Below are positions 1 through 7,135 of a stretch of DNA of 14,953 nucleotides, piece after piece. The notes beneath the pieces are model-generated. The model saw nothing but the letters and a program-made list of their open reading frames with translations. It was not told the origin of the DNA and made no database searches. The stretch is taken from positions 1-14,953 of the forward strand of contig JAJYOS010000049.1 of NCBI GenBank assembly GCA_021796055.1, given 5' to 3'. Position numbers and translations under genes: made by a program. This stretch comes from Bacteroidota bacterium (GTDB lineage Bacteria; Bacteroidota; Kryptoniia; Kryptoniales; JAKASW01). Positions within the stretch are counted from its first letter, which is position 1. Each line of letters begins with the position of its first letter.

Positions 1-134
1 CCAGCATAATTCACTATTCCAGGGATGCGTTCGAGCGGAATTCTGCAAAGATCAGGATGTTCGCAGAGAGCGAGGGTTTATCCGCTCACGCATTGTCAAT
101 TAAGGTAAGAGAAAAAAGTGGACGTAAGAGATAA
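1..134 (+). CDS. hisD: Histidinol dehydrogenase, C-terminal fragment (5' end outside window)
   Basis: This frame is read from base 3 and stops with TAA at 132-134, leaving 43 residues of the C-terminus. HisD oxidises L-histidinol to L-histidine in two NAD-dependent steps, the last reactions of histidine synthesis, in the cytoplasm. The decisive signature is E-G-L-S-A-H (codons 72-89). Its Glu and His have the spacing of E. coli Glu414 and His419, the latter a zinc ligand donated across the dimer. The preceding S-R-D-A-F-E and A-E-S segments also fit the family. The tail after the motif is short and basic (ending S-G-R-K-R). The gene overlaps the following hisC by 17 bases, as expected in a his operon. 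Identification rests on 43 residues, but the motif and the neighbour agree. Confidence 0.9.
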   Translation, partial: SIIHYSRDAFERNSAKIRMFAESEGLSAHALSIKVREKSGRKR

Positions 135-1200
135 TTTCAGAAGAAGTGTGCTTGAGTTAGCGCCCTACGCGGTCTCAGGTCACCCGGCCAAGATTAAGCT
201 GAATCAGAACGAAAGTCCGTTTGATGTCCCAGAGGCACTGAAAAAAGAAATCATCGATGAGTTTATCCGCAAGAACTGGAACCGCTATCCGGAAGTCTTT
301 TCGGTTGAATTGCCGAAAAGGCTTTCTGAAATCCACGGTCTTCCTTCCGACTCGTTCATAGTGGCAAACGGGTCGAATGAGCTTATTTACACTGTGGCGA
401 TTTCAATTGTCAGGGAAGGAACTGAGGTACTCATCCCTCAGCCGACTTTTTATTTCTTCGAAAAAATATCGAGGATACTCGGCGGGGAAATCAGAAAGGT
501 TTATGCGGACGGCGATCTGAATTTTGACGAGAAGGGAATATTGGCGACCGGCAGGAAGATGAAGAACGGCCTCATCATAATTGGCTCTCCGAACAACCCT
601 ACCGGGAAGTCGGTGTCGAGAGAGTTCATAGTGGAGCTTCTGAAATCTACGGGCGCAATTGTCCTCCTCGACGAGGCTTACATAGAGTTCTCGGATAAGC
701 CGAGCTCGGTTGATCTGGTGGGTTCCAACAGAAACCTTGTGATTCTCAGGACGTTTTCGAAAGCCTTCAGCCTTGCCGGTCTCAGGATGGGATACTTGGT
801 GGCCCACCCGGAGACGGCCTTTGAAATCCTGAAGGTGAAGATACCGTTCACAGTCAATCCGCTTTCCGAGTTTACGGCTCTGAAACTTCTCGAACACCGT
901 GCCCTCTTTGCCGATCGCGTGAAGTTGCTGAAGGAGCAGAGGGCTTTTATGACTTCCAGGCTGCGCGTCATGGAAGGTGTCAGGGTTATCGATTCCGACG
1001 CGAATTTTTTCCTTTTTTCGACGCCCCTGCCGGCGGGCAGGATATTTGAGGAGCTTCTCGAAAGACAGAGCGTGCTTGTCAGAGATGTGTCTTCGTATCC
1101 TCTCCTCGAGAGATACCTGCGCGTCAATGCGGGCACGGAGGAAGAGAGCGCCTACTTCATAAGATCGATGCTTGAGTGTCTGGAGAGGCTTGCTGTCTAG
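118..1200 (+). CDS. hisC: Histidinol-phosphate aminotransferase
   Basis: A complete 360-residue PLP-dependent fold-type I aminotransferase, the usual length for HisC. It moves an amino group from glutamate to imidazole-acetol phosphate, giving L-histidinol phosphate. Visible motifs are N-Q-N-E-S-P (about 29-34, substrate/PLP entrance), N-G-S-N-E (84-88), S-P-N-N-P-T-G (157-163), D-E-A-Y (185-188) and S-K-A-F-S-L-A-G-L-R (214-223). Lys215 is the expected Schiff-base lysine, Arg223 the PLP-phosphate arginine and Arg335 (L-R-V-N-A-G-T) the substrate carboxylate/phosphate arginine. The start is GTG at 118, preceded by a purine-rich AAGGTAAGAG stretch and lying inside the end of hisD, so translation is probably coupled. 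The closest confusable family is the CobD-type threonine-phosphate decarboxylase; the hisD neighbour favours hisC. A long open frame on the opposite strand here is a shadow. Confidence 0.95.
   Translation: MDVRDNFRRSVLELAPYAVSGHPAKIKLNQNESPFDVPEALKKEIIDEFIRKNWNRYPEVFSVELPKRLSEIHGLPSDSFIVANGSNELIYTVAISIVREGTEVLIPQPTFYFFEKISRILGGEIRKVYADGDLNFDEKGILATGRKMKNGLIIIGSPNNPTGKSVSREFIVELLKSTGAIVLLDEAYIEFSDKPSSVDLVGSNRNLVILRTFSKAFSLAGLRMGYLVAHPETAFEILKVKIPFTVNPLSEFTALKLLEHRALFADRVKLLKEQRAFMTSRLRVMEGVRVIDSDANFFLFSTPLPAGRIFEELLERQSVLVRDVSSYPLLERYLRVNAGTEEESAYFIRSMLECLERLAV
1026..1041. repeat. Palindrome CCTGCC-GGCG-GGCAGG inside hisC
   Basis: A perfect 6-bp inverted repeat with a 4-base loop, encoding L-P-A-G-R on the hisC strand. 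Its arms share CCTGCC/GGCAGG with the palindrome at 11413-11432. HisC length looks normal here, so this may be chance in GC-rich codons rather than an inserted element. There is no T-tract after it on either strand, so it is not an intrinsic terminator. Confidence 0.35.
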
Positions 1201-1252
1201 AGGTCTTCTATGCGCACCGCTTGACTTCGCGCCATTAGCGATGTGAAAGTGG

Positions 1253-1283
1253 TTGTGCGTCAGAAGGGCAAGGGCTATATTTA
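1253..1283 (+). promoter_or_regulatory. Possible Bacteroidota-type promoter for the sigma-54 activator gene
   Basis: The 89-base gap between hisC and the regulator holds TTG (1253-1255), a 20-base spacer, and TATATTTA (1276-1283). This resembles the Bacteroidota vegetative pattern of a TTTG-like -33 element and a TAnnTTTG -7 element. The ATG at 1290 lies only six bases past the -7-like element, so the transcript would be nearly leaderless. No sigma-54 (-24/-12) promoter and no terminator hairpin with a T-tract were seen in this gap. The match is short and may be chance; the gene could instead be read through from the his operon. Confidence 0.25.
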
Positions 1284-1289
1284 AAGAAT

Positions 1290-2651
1290 ATGCCGCCACC
1301 TCTGGTCTATTTACTCGATGATGACGAGAGCATCATAAAGCTTGTGAAGTACAGGCTGCGCAATGAGCAGCTGAACGTGAAGTCCTTTTCCCATCCTAAC
1401 GAACTCATTGAAGCGATAAAGATCGAATATCCGGACCTGGTCGTCAGTGACGTCATGATGCCGGAAATCGACGGGATTCGTCTGATCGAGAAGTTGAGGG
1501 AACTGGAACGACTTATGCCCGTGATTTTGGTGACGGGGAAGGCGGCGGTAGATACGGCAGTCCGCGCGATGAAGAGCGGCGCTTTTGAATATCTGCTGAA
1601 GCCGATAAATTTCGAAGAGTTAAAGCTGGCTATCGGCAGGGCGGTAGAGATAGGCCGGCTTCGGACCGAAGTCGCGGAAATAAAGTCGGGCTTCAAGTCT
1701 CGTTATTCGTACGACTCGCTAATCGGGGAGAGCAAGCCCATTTCGGAAATTCGGGAATTCATACGCCGGGTCTCGCCGGTTACGGGCTCCGTCATATTGC
1801 TGCGCGGCGAAAGTGGCGTCGGAAAGAACCTAGTGGCGCGTGTAATCCACTACATGAGCCCGATTGCCGAGAGACGCTATCTTGAAATCAACTGTGCCTC
1901 TCTTCCGTCCAACCTGTTGGAGGCGGAGTTGTTCGGTTATGAAAAGGGCGCTTTCACAGACGCAAAGACGGCGAAGAAGGGACTCCTCGAAGTAGCGAGC
2001 GGGGGAACAGTCCTGCTCGATGAAATTACGAGTATGGACCTGAGCCTTCAGGCTAAATTCTTGTCATTCATCGAGAACCGCAGAATCAGAAGAGTCGGTG
2101 GGCTTGAGGAAATTCCTGTCGACCTCAGGGTTATTTCGGCCACGAATTCCGATCTGGAAACAGACGTTGTTGCTGGCAAATTCCGGAGCGATCTATTCTA
2201 CAGGATCAACGTCGTATCGTTGAACGTCCCACGGTTGCGCAACAGGGAAAATGATGTGATCTTGATCGGCAGGCAGTTCATAAATGACTTCAACCTGAAG
2301 TTCAAGAAGCAGGTGAAGGGCTTCAGCGGCGCAGCAGAACGGAAACTGCTGGCTCACGACTGGCCGGGAAACGTCCGCGAGTTGAGAAATGTCATCGAGC
2401 GTGCGATGATATTTGCGGAGAAGGACCATATTGACGCCGACGAAATCTCGCTTTCAAACATTTCTGCTGCCCCTTCGCTCGATGACGGGCTGTACCTTCC
2501 GAAGGGGTTGTCATTTGAGCAGATCGAAGGAGAGTATCTGAAGAGAGTATTGGAGTGGAATAACTTCAATCTGGAAGCGTCCGCGAAGCAACTCGGGGTC
2601 ACAAGGAAAACTTTGTGGGAAAAAAGGAAGAAATTCGGTCTCTTAAATTAA
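1290..2651 (+). CDS. Sigma-54-dependent response regulator, NtrC family (REC-AAA+-Fis HTH)
   Basis: A 453-residue bacterial enhancer-binding protein. Residues about 4-120 are a receiver domain with acidic D10-D11-D12, phospho-acceptor Asp54 (V-V-S-D), Thr82 and Lys104 (L-K-P). Residues about 143-375 are the AAA+ domain. It has Walker A G-E-S-G-V-G-K-N (173-180), sigma-54 contact loop G-A-F-T-D-A (220-225), Walker B V-L-L-D-E (241-245), F-R-S-D-L-F-Y-R-I-N (298-307) with the arginine-finger region, and W-P-G-N-V-R-E-L (358-365). Residues about 410-450 are a Fis-type helix-turn-helix (A-S-A-K-Q-L-G-V-T-R-K-T-L). All parts needed for phosphorylation, ATP hydrolysis and sigma-54 contact are present. 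The loop reads GAFTDA rather than the commoner GAFTGA. No in-frame start lies upstream before the TAG at 1236-1238, so ATG 1290 is firm. No histidine kinase is nearby, so partner and targets are unknown. The last 9 bases overlap the convergent glycosyltransferase gene. Confidence 0.93.
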   Translation: MPPPLVYLLDDDESIIKLVKYRLRNEQLNVKSFSHPNELIEAIKIEYPDLVVSDVMMPEIDGIRLIEKLRELERLMPVILVTGKAAVDTAVRAMKSGAFEYLLKPINFEELKLAIGRAVEIGRLRTEVAEIKSGFKSRYSYDSLIGESKPISEIREFIRRVSPVTGSVILLRGESGVGKNLVARVIHYMSPIAERRYLEINCASLPSNLLEAELFGYEKGAFTDAKTAKKGLLEVASGGTVLLDEITSMDLSLQAKFLSFIENRRIRRVGGLEEIPVDLRVISATNSDLETDVVAGKFRSDLFYRINVVSLNVPRLRNRENDVILIGRQFINDFNLKFKKQVKGFSGAAERKLLAHDWPGNVRELRNVIERAMIFAEKDHIDADEISLSNISAAPSLDDGLYLPKGLSFEQIEGEYLKRVLEWNNFNLEASAKQLGVTRKTLWEKRKKFGLLN

Positions 2652-3767
2652 GCGGGCGATCGCTTCAACGAATTTCGTCTCTTCAGCCTGCCAGTTAAGC
2701 ACTTCTGAAGCATTTTCGGAATTCTTCGAGAACCGGCTATAGCTCTCCGGATCTGCGGTAATTTCCAGGACTGTTTTTGCGACCCCGTCAAGATCAGTGG
2801 TGTCAACAGCCGCCCCGATATCGTATTCCTTCACAATCCGTTCCATTTCTGGAAAGTGCGGTACGATTACCGGCAGGCCCGCGGAAATGAACTGGAAGAG
2901 TTTGTTTGGAAGGGAGAGGTAGTGGCACAGGCCGGTGTTTTCCATCAGATAAATCCCGATGTGAGCTTTCGACAGTTCGTTTATCACTTCCTCCTGCCGG
3001 ACTCTTCCGGTAAAATGGATCCTCTCCTGAATACGCAATTCGGATGCCCGTTGGAGTAAGTCCTCCCTCATCGATCCGTCGCCGACGAATCTAATTTCAT
3101 ATTTTGCGGGAAGGATGCTGATAAGCTTAAGAAGGTCAATCAGGCCGCGTCCGGCCTGGAGTCCGCCTGAGAATGTCAAAAAGATTTTGTCAAAGCTCTT
3201 TTGAATATAACGGCGTGCCGTCTGCTTATTCGGAACATTCCTCAAGACGGTCGTGGGTAGATGCCACTTAGCTTCCAGGATATCCGCTATTGACTGGTTT
3301 ACCGTGAAGACCCCATCGACATATCTGAGCGACGATTTCTCAACGAGATTCCAGAAGAGGAAGCTGGTTCGTTTGACTTTCAGGCTTGGAAGCGCTTCGT
3401 ACAGCTCCTTCGAGTCGTACACAAGTCTTACCGGACGCCCCCTGTGAGAATGTCGCTGCTTGTTTATGATTGCGGGCGGAAGGGAAAAAAGGTCCCCGGC
3501 GATGACCAGCTTCGCCGAAACCTTCATTGCTTCCGGTACGACTTTCTGATAAAATTGCATGAAGAATGCCTTGCCGCCTCTTGAACTGATCGGGACGCGC
3601 ACAAGTTCCTCTGTCCTATCTCCAGTTCCATCTGAGGCGGCTCCCACAAGCTTTGCCTTGAATCCGGATGAGAGAAGGCTTCTCAGATACTTCGTGCTTC
3701 TCGCGTCATACCGTGGATCGGAGGAAACGATTATCAGAACATCTATCGAGGAAGAACCTATTGGCAT
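2643..3767 (-). CDS. GT-B glycosyltransferase, family 4-like
   Basis: A 374-residue cytoplasmic-type glycosyltransferase with two Rossmann-like halves. The N-terminal half begins I-D-V-L-I-I-V-S-S-D (8-17), has G-D-L (91-93), Y-D-S-K-E-L (117-122, where relatives often have a D-x-x-E-L motif) and F-T-V-N-Q-S (154-159). The C-terminal half has S-G-G-L-Q-A-G-R-G (210-218), F-V-G-D-G (227-231), F-T-G-R-V (252-256) and L-P-N-K-L-F-Q-F-I-S-A-G-L-P-V (286-300), the nucleotide-sugar site. In that last motif Gln292 occupies the position where many relatives have the second glutamate of E-x7-E. There is no signal peptide or clear membrane span. It is the last gene of the minus-strand operon; ATG at 3767 follows the previous gene's TGA after a single base, implying coupled translation. 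The sugar and acceptor cannot be told from sequence; envelope glycan or protein glycosylation is inferred from the neighbours. Confidence 0.88.
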   Translation of the reverse strand: MPIGSSSIDVLIIVSSDPRYDARSTKYLRSLLSSGFKAKLVGAASDGTGDRTEELVRVPISSRGGKAFFMQFYQKVVPEAMKVSAKLVIAGDLFSLPPAIINKQRHSHRGRPVRLVYDSKELYEALPSLKVKRTSFLFWNLVEKSSLRYVDGVFTVNQSIADILEAKWHLPTTVLRNVPNKQTARRYIQKSFDKIFLTFSGGLQAGRGLIDLLKLISILPAKYEIRFVGDGSMREDLLQRASELRIQERIHFTGRVRQEEVINELSKAHIGIYLMENTGLCHYLSLPNKLFQFISAGLPVIVPHFPEMERIVKEYDIGAAVDTTDLDGVAKTVLEITADPESYSRFSKNSENASEVLNWQAEETKFVEAIARLI

Positions 3768-3768
3768 C

Positions 3769-4674
3769 TCAGAGATAGAACGACAGTGTGAACGTCTGGC
3801 TGTTGCCGAAGTCGAGCTTCATCGGGATGTATGAATAATCGAATCTGAGGAACTGGTAGTTGACGCCCGCTCCGAACGAGAATCCCGTCATTTCGCTCCC
3901 CGATGCGTAGCCTGCCCTGAATCTGATAAGATTATCGTAACTCAATTCGGCACCAAGGGCGGGAGTAATCCCGCCGGACTTAAATGTCGCGGCGCCTGCA
4001 AATCCTGTCAGGTCGAAGTTCGATCCGACAGGCATCCTATAACTTCCACCCAGCCGCACGAATACAGGAAGCGCTATTTTCTCGGAGATCATGGCAGAAG
4101 ATGAACCGAGGTTTCCGGTAGATAAGCCCAATTGAACGTTCTCGGCGGGAGAGTATTTCAGTCCTGCGTTGAATGCCAACCCTGTCGATTCATACACGAA
4201 CAGCTTCTCGTAGAGATACATTGCCGAAACGCCGACGTCCACTTTTCCGAATGTCCTTGCAGCACCTGCCGCAAATACGAAGTCTTTGGCAGAAAAAGTC
4301 CCCTGTGGGTCCCCGGGGGTGGTTCTGATCTGAATGTCGGGGACGCTCGAGAGAAGGAGACTAGTGCCGAACGACATCGTTCCAGCTTTGAAGCTCGTCC
4401 CGAACATGTCGACCGTAGTTCCGGCTATGTACGTCCTATGTGTCAGCATGACATTCAGTCCGATACCGGGGGCATTTTTGCCGAATGCGAGACCGGCGGG
4501 ATTCGTATAAATTGCGATCGGTTCGTTCGTGACTGCATCTGCGGAGCCCGCGAGAGAGAGGTCGCGTGCAGAATAGCCAAGTTTCAGAATCTGCATTCCC
4601 GAACTCCCGGCCTGAGAGAAAGCAGACGATGTTGCAACAAGGAGAAGTGCGAAAGACAAGCTAAGTGATTTCAT
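3769..4674 (-). CDS. PorV/PorQ-family outer-membrane beta-barrel protein (copy 2)
   Basis: A 301-residue predicted outer-membrane protein. A signal peptide (1-20, M-K-S-L-S-L then a hydrophobic core ending A-F-S) is followed by the family's N-terminal signature: M-Q-I-L-K-L-G-Y-S-A-R-D-L-S-L-A-G (27-43) and I-Y-T-N-P-A-G-L-A (55-63). The rest alternates short amphipathic strands rich in Gly, Phe, Tyr and Ser, ending in an aromatic/hydrophobic strand (F-T-L-S-F-Y-L), typical of a barrel recognised by the Bam machinery. Family knowledge: PorV of the type IX secretion system shuttles cargo at the outer membrane, and relatives are widespread in the FCB group without assigned roles. It is co-oriented 5 bases after a similar barrel gene and one base before a glycosyltransferase. 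Family membership is well supported; true PorV function is not, because T9SS core genes are absent from the window. Confidence 0.82.
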   Translation of the reverse strand: MKSLSLSFALLLVATSSAFSQAGSSGMQILKLGYSARDLSLAGSADAVTNEPIAIYTNPAGLAFGKNAPGIGLNVMLTHRTYIAGTTVDMFGTSFKAGTMSFGTSLLLSSVPDIQIRTTPGDPQGTFSAKDFVFAAGAARTFGKVDVGVSAMYLYEKLFVYESTGLAFNAGLKYSPAENVQLGLSTGNLGSSSAMISEKIALPVFVRLGGSYRMPVGSNFDLTGFAGAATFKSGGITPALGAELSYDNLIRFRAGYASGSEMTGFSFGAGVNYQFLRFDYSYIPMKLDFGNSQTFTLSFYL

Positions 4675-4679
4675 GGAAT

Positions 4680-5609
4680 TTAGAACTCGAAGATTAGTGA
4701 TATAGTTTGTATTCCGTAGGGGGAAAATGGCTCGGAAACATATGCATAATCGAGCTGCGGCGTCAGATCAAGGAAAGCTATTTTGGCACCGAAGCCAAAT
4801 GTCGGAGTTACTTTGGTGCCTACATATTGCTCGTTGGCGGCGGCGAAGCCGGCTCTCAGGACAAGCACGTCGAGCGGAGAAAACTCCACTCCGCCTCTTA
4901 GCCCATTAAGAGGCGATGGGGCAATATCGTATTCCGCCATAACGGAAGAGTGAATCGCCGGGAGACTGTAGGAAGCGGCTACTTTAAATATGTGCGGGAA
5001 AGGCGTTGAGAAGTTAGAACCGTCCGTGCCGTAAAGCTTCGAGGAGTCCCAATGGTATGACTCCCCGAGATCGGTGGCAACGACGGCGATCGAGAGATAA
5101 TCGGTCGGTTTGTAAAGACCGCCGACATCGAATCCTATTGTGGTTGCAGACATGCCTGAATAGAGATTGTAATAGTACATTTTCAAGCTGACGCCGAGTG
5201 AAAACGCATCCAGAAATTGGTTTGAGAAGCTGAAGAAGAGCAGGTCCTCGCTTGTCGAGAGATTCGATGTATGCACGCCGTCAGCATCTCTTCCGTCGAT
5301 GTTTGACACGGTGCTGTTTATCACTCCGAGGGCCAGTCCCGCAGTTGGAGCAAGTCCCTGAGTGTACGTGATGACATTCAGCTGCCTGTTGAGAGACATT
5401 AGTGCGACCGAAGCTGAGACGCTTCCGCCATTCTGGAACGAGGCGAGCGCCGGGTTGTAAAACGGGTACACGTTGCCGGTAGTCATGGCTGATATTGCAT
5501 TGCCCATCGACATTCCCTTCGCGTTAAGTCCGATTCGAGCGAAACTCCCCGGGTAGCTCTGGGCAAAGGTGACCGAGTAGAATAACAGGACAAAAAGTGT
5601 TTTTTTCAT
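4680..5609 (-). CDS. PorV/PorQ-family outer-membrane beta-barrel protein (copy 1)
   Basis: A 309-residue predicted outer-membrane barrel. The start chosen is ATG at 5609, giving M-K-K-T-L-F-V-L-L and a normal signal peptide ending near F-A-Q. An ATG 24 bases earlier (5633) would put G-K-N-I-G-G before it and spoil the signal. The chosen ATG also forms an ATGA overlap with the stop of the preceding gene, with a GGTGG just upstream. The mature protein starts with the family signature A-R-I-G-L-N-A-K-G-M-S-M-G-N-A (24-38) and Y-P-F-Y-N-P-A-L-A (48-56), then repeated amphipathic strands, and ends I-S-L-I-F-E-F with a terminal Phe typical of outer-membrane barrels. It resembles the next gene in architecture and N-terminal motif, though the two are clearly diverged. 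It directly follows a T9SS-tailed secreted protein, which suggests a role in handling or anchoring that cargo; this is inference. Confidence 0.8.
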   Translation of the reverse strand: MKKTLFVLLFYSVTFAQSYPGSFARIGLNAKGMSMGNAISAMTTGNVYPFYNPALASFQNGGSVSASVALMSLNRQLNVITYTQGLAPTAGLALGVINSTVSNIDGRDADGVHTSNLSTSEDLLFFSFSNQFLDAFSLGVSLKMYYYNLYSGMSATTIGFDVGGLYKPTDYLSIAVVATDLGESYHWDSSKLYGTDGSNFSTPFPHIFKVAASYSLPAIHSSVMAEYDIAPSPLNGLRGGVEFSPLDVLVLRAGFAAANEQYVGTKVTPTFGFGAKIAFLDLTPQLDYAYVSEPFSPYGIQTISLIFEF

Positions 5610-7135
5610 CTGACCACCAATATTTTTCCCCAAAGCGGATTTCCATTATTTACGCTCACGCTGTAGAAGTAGACTCCGTTGTCGACCATCCGCCCGCCGT
5701 CGTCCAACCCGTTCCATACTGCGTCATTTTCGCCGGTCATGCGTTGAGCATTTTGGAGCAAAGTTCTGATTACGTGCATTGAAAAATCGTAAATCCTGAT
5801 TGTCACGCGGCCGTTGGCCGAAGTCACGCTGAAGTGAATTCTTCCCACATCAAGCCGGGGCGAGAAGGGGTTAGGATAGAAATAAGTGAGGTTCTGGTTA
5901 TCGACAGGAACGAAGGTCCTGAGCACGTTCCATTTGCTCAGCTGGAATCCTCCGCCGTTGTCAATCCCTATTGCCGTTCCGTCACCGGAACCGGCCCATA
6001 CTGAGTCTCCTTCTGCCGCCACGGCATAGAAAGCCGGTGAAAGAATCTGTTGATTCGTGGCAGTGTCCAGTACGTTGGTGACGACCTCGCTGGTTTGTCC
6101 GAGGTCGGGGGTCCTGAAGAGGCCGTCATCGGAAGCTCCGTAAACTATGGAATCCTGGAAGGCAACACTGTGAAAGAAGTGTCCGGCGAGAATGTAATGC
6201 CAGCTTGCGCCCCCGTCGGAGGTGTAGCTGAGCGCCGGAACCTCGGTAGGATCGTTAGCATTAACGGTTGCAGCCCAGATGTTGTGAACGCTGCCATAGT
6301 TTTGCGCATTTATCGATACTACGAAGTTGCCCGACATGGGACTTCCTTCATTTTGATGATTGAACTTGTGCCATGAGAATCCATTATCGGTCGTCTTGTC
6401 AATTCCGTCTGCAGTACCGACGTAGAGCGCACTGTCGCCGTCTGCGTACAGGGAAAAAGCTTCATGATTGTAATTCGTTTCGGTGGTAATATTTCCGGCA
6501 ATGGGAGAGAGCTGAAACGAGTACGTGCTGTCAGCATTAATGTAATTGAGGTAATCAGGCGGAAGTACAACCCTATGCCAGGTTCTGCCGAGGTCGGCAC
6601 TTCTTCTCAACCCGCCTGCGAAATTTGCCGCGTAGAGATAACCGGCGTAAAACGCCAGTGAGTAGGTAATGTTGTTGATCTCCGTGGTTATGGGAAGGGC
6701 CTTCAACACGTTGTGACCGAACGTCACGGTAGAATCTGACAGGGAATCGAGGCTCTGGGGCTCATGTGTCCATGTCCCTCCGCCATCAGTAGAAACATAC
6801 AGACCGGTTCCCTGGGGATACGAAGTTCCGTTTTGCTCGAATGTGGTGGACACTGCGGTAACTATTGTGTCGCCTTTGACCGCAATTGCGTTCGTGCTGA
6901 CTCCCGTAGGACCTTTCGGTCCGAAGTCGGTCTGGAAGCTCGATCCTCCGTTGTTCGACAGGTTGAGTCCCTTGTTGGTTGCCAGGTAGACTGTTCCATT
7001 TCTTATGAGTATCTGATTCACGGTGTTGCTGGATGGCTGCGATAGCTGGCCGTCAAGCTTGTAAGTCTCTTTCAGGGATTGCGCGTTGGCGCTGGCGAGC
7101 GCGCAGAGCGCCGTGAGAACGAAGGCGATTTTCAT
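5606..7135 (-). CDS. Secreted Asp-box (BNR) beta-propeller with type IX secretion sorting tail
   Basis: A 509-residue exported protein. Residues 1-19 are a signal peptide (M-K-I-A-F-V-L-T ... A-N-A, then Q-S). The body carries Asp-box/BNR motifs S/T-x-D-x-G-x-T/S-W at 115-122 (S-T-D-G-G-G-T-W), 179-186 (S-A-D-L-G-R-T-W), 248-255 (T-T-D-N-G-F-S-W) and 305-312 (T-S-D-G-G-A-S-W). A degenerate one lies at 342-349 and another near 60-67. These usually mark blades of a sialidase/sortilin-like propeller. Residues from about 419 on (Y-P-N-P-F-S-P at 420-426, then I-R-I-Y-D-F, G-L-D-D-G-G, N-G-V-Y-F-Y, and G-K-I-L-V-V-R at the end) form the FlgD-like/T9SS type-A C-terminal domain that directs export through T9SS and is normally cleaved when cargo is anchored. 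No catalytic residues were recognised, so binding or a structural role is as likely as an enzyme. ATG 7135 overlaps the previous stop (ATGA), with AGGA 8 bases upstream. Confidence 0.88.
   Translation of the reverse strand: MKIAFVLTALCALASANAQSLKETYKLDGQLSQPSSNTVNQILIRNGTVYLATNKGLNLSNNGGSSFQTDFGPKGPTGVSTNAIAVKGDTIVTAVSTTFEQNGTSYPQGTGLYVSTDGGGTWTHEPQSLDSLSDSTVTFGHNVLKALPITTEINNITYSLAFYAGYLYAANFAGGLRRSADLGRTWHRVVLPPDYLNYINADSTYSFQLSPIAGNITTETNYNHEAFSLYADGDSALYVGTADGIDKTTDNGFSWHKFNHQNEGSPMSGNFVVSINAQNYGSVHNIWAATVNANDPTEVPALSYTSDGGASWHYILAGHFFHSVAFQDSIVYGASDDGLFRTPDLGQTSEVVTNVLDTATNQQILSPAFYAVAAEGDSVWAGSGDGTAIGIDNGGGFQLSKWNVLRTFVPVDNQNLTYFYPNPFSPRLDVGRIHFSVTSANGRVTIRIYDFSMHVIRTLLQNAQRMTGENDAVWNGLDDGGRMVDNGVYFYSVSVNNGNPLWGKILVVR

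Noticed and set aside
403..1299. 298-codon open frame antisense to hisC
   Set aside because: It lies almost wholly opposite a confident hisC, has no recognisable domain, and its composition is that of a reverse-strand shadow of a GC-rich gene.
2600..2617. CACAA/TTGTG hairpin near the convergent end, considered as a terminator
   Set aside because: The stem is only 5 bp, inside the regulator gene, and is followed by an A-run on the plus strand; on the minus strand the T-run comes before the stem instead of after it.
2915..2945. TGGCAC as part of a sigma-54 promoter
   Set aside because: No TTGC at the required spacing and it lies inside the glycosyltransferase gene.
4132..4668. 178-codon plus-strand frame opposite the second PorV-like gene
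   Set aside because: Fully inside a well-supported barrel gene with signal peptide; the translation is Cys/Arg-rich and unlike a real protein.
5610..5633. Earlier ATG (5633) for the first PorV-like gene
   Set aside because: It adds eight polar residues before the signal peptide, while ATG 5609 gives a standard signal and an ATGA overlap like other junctions in the operon.
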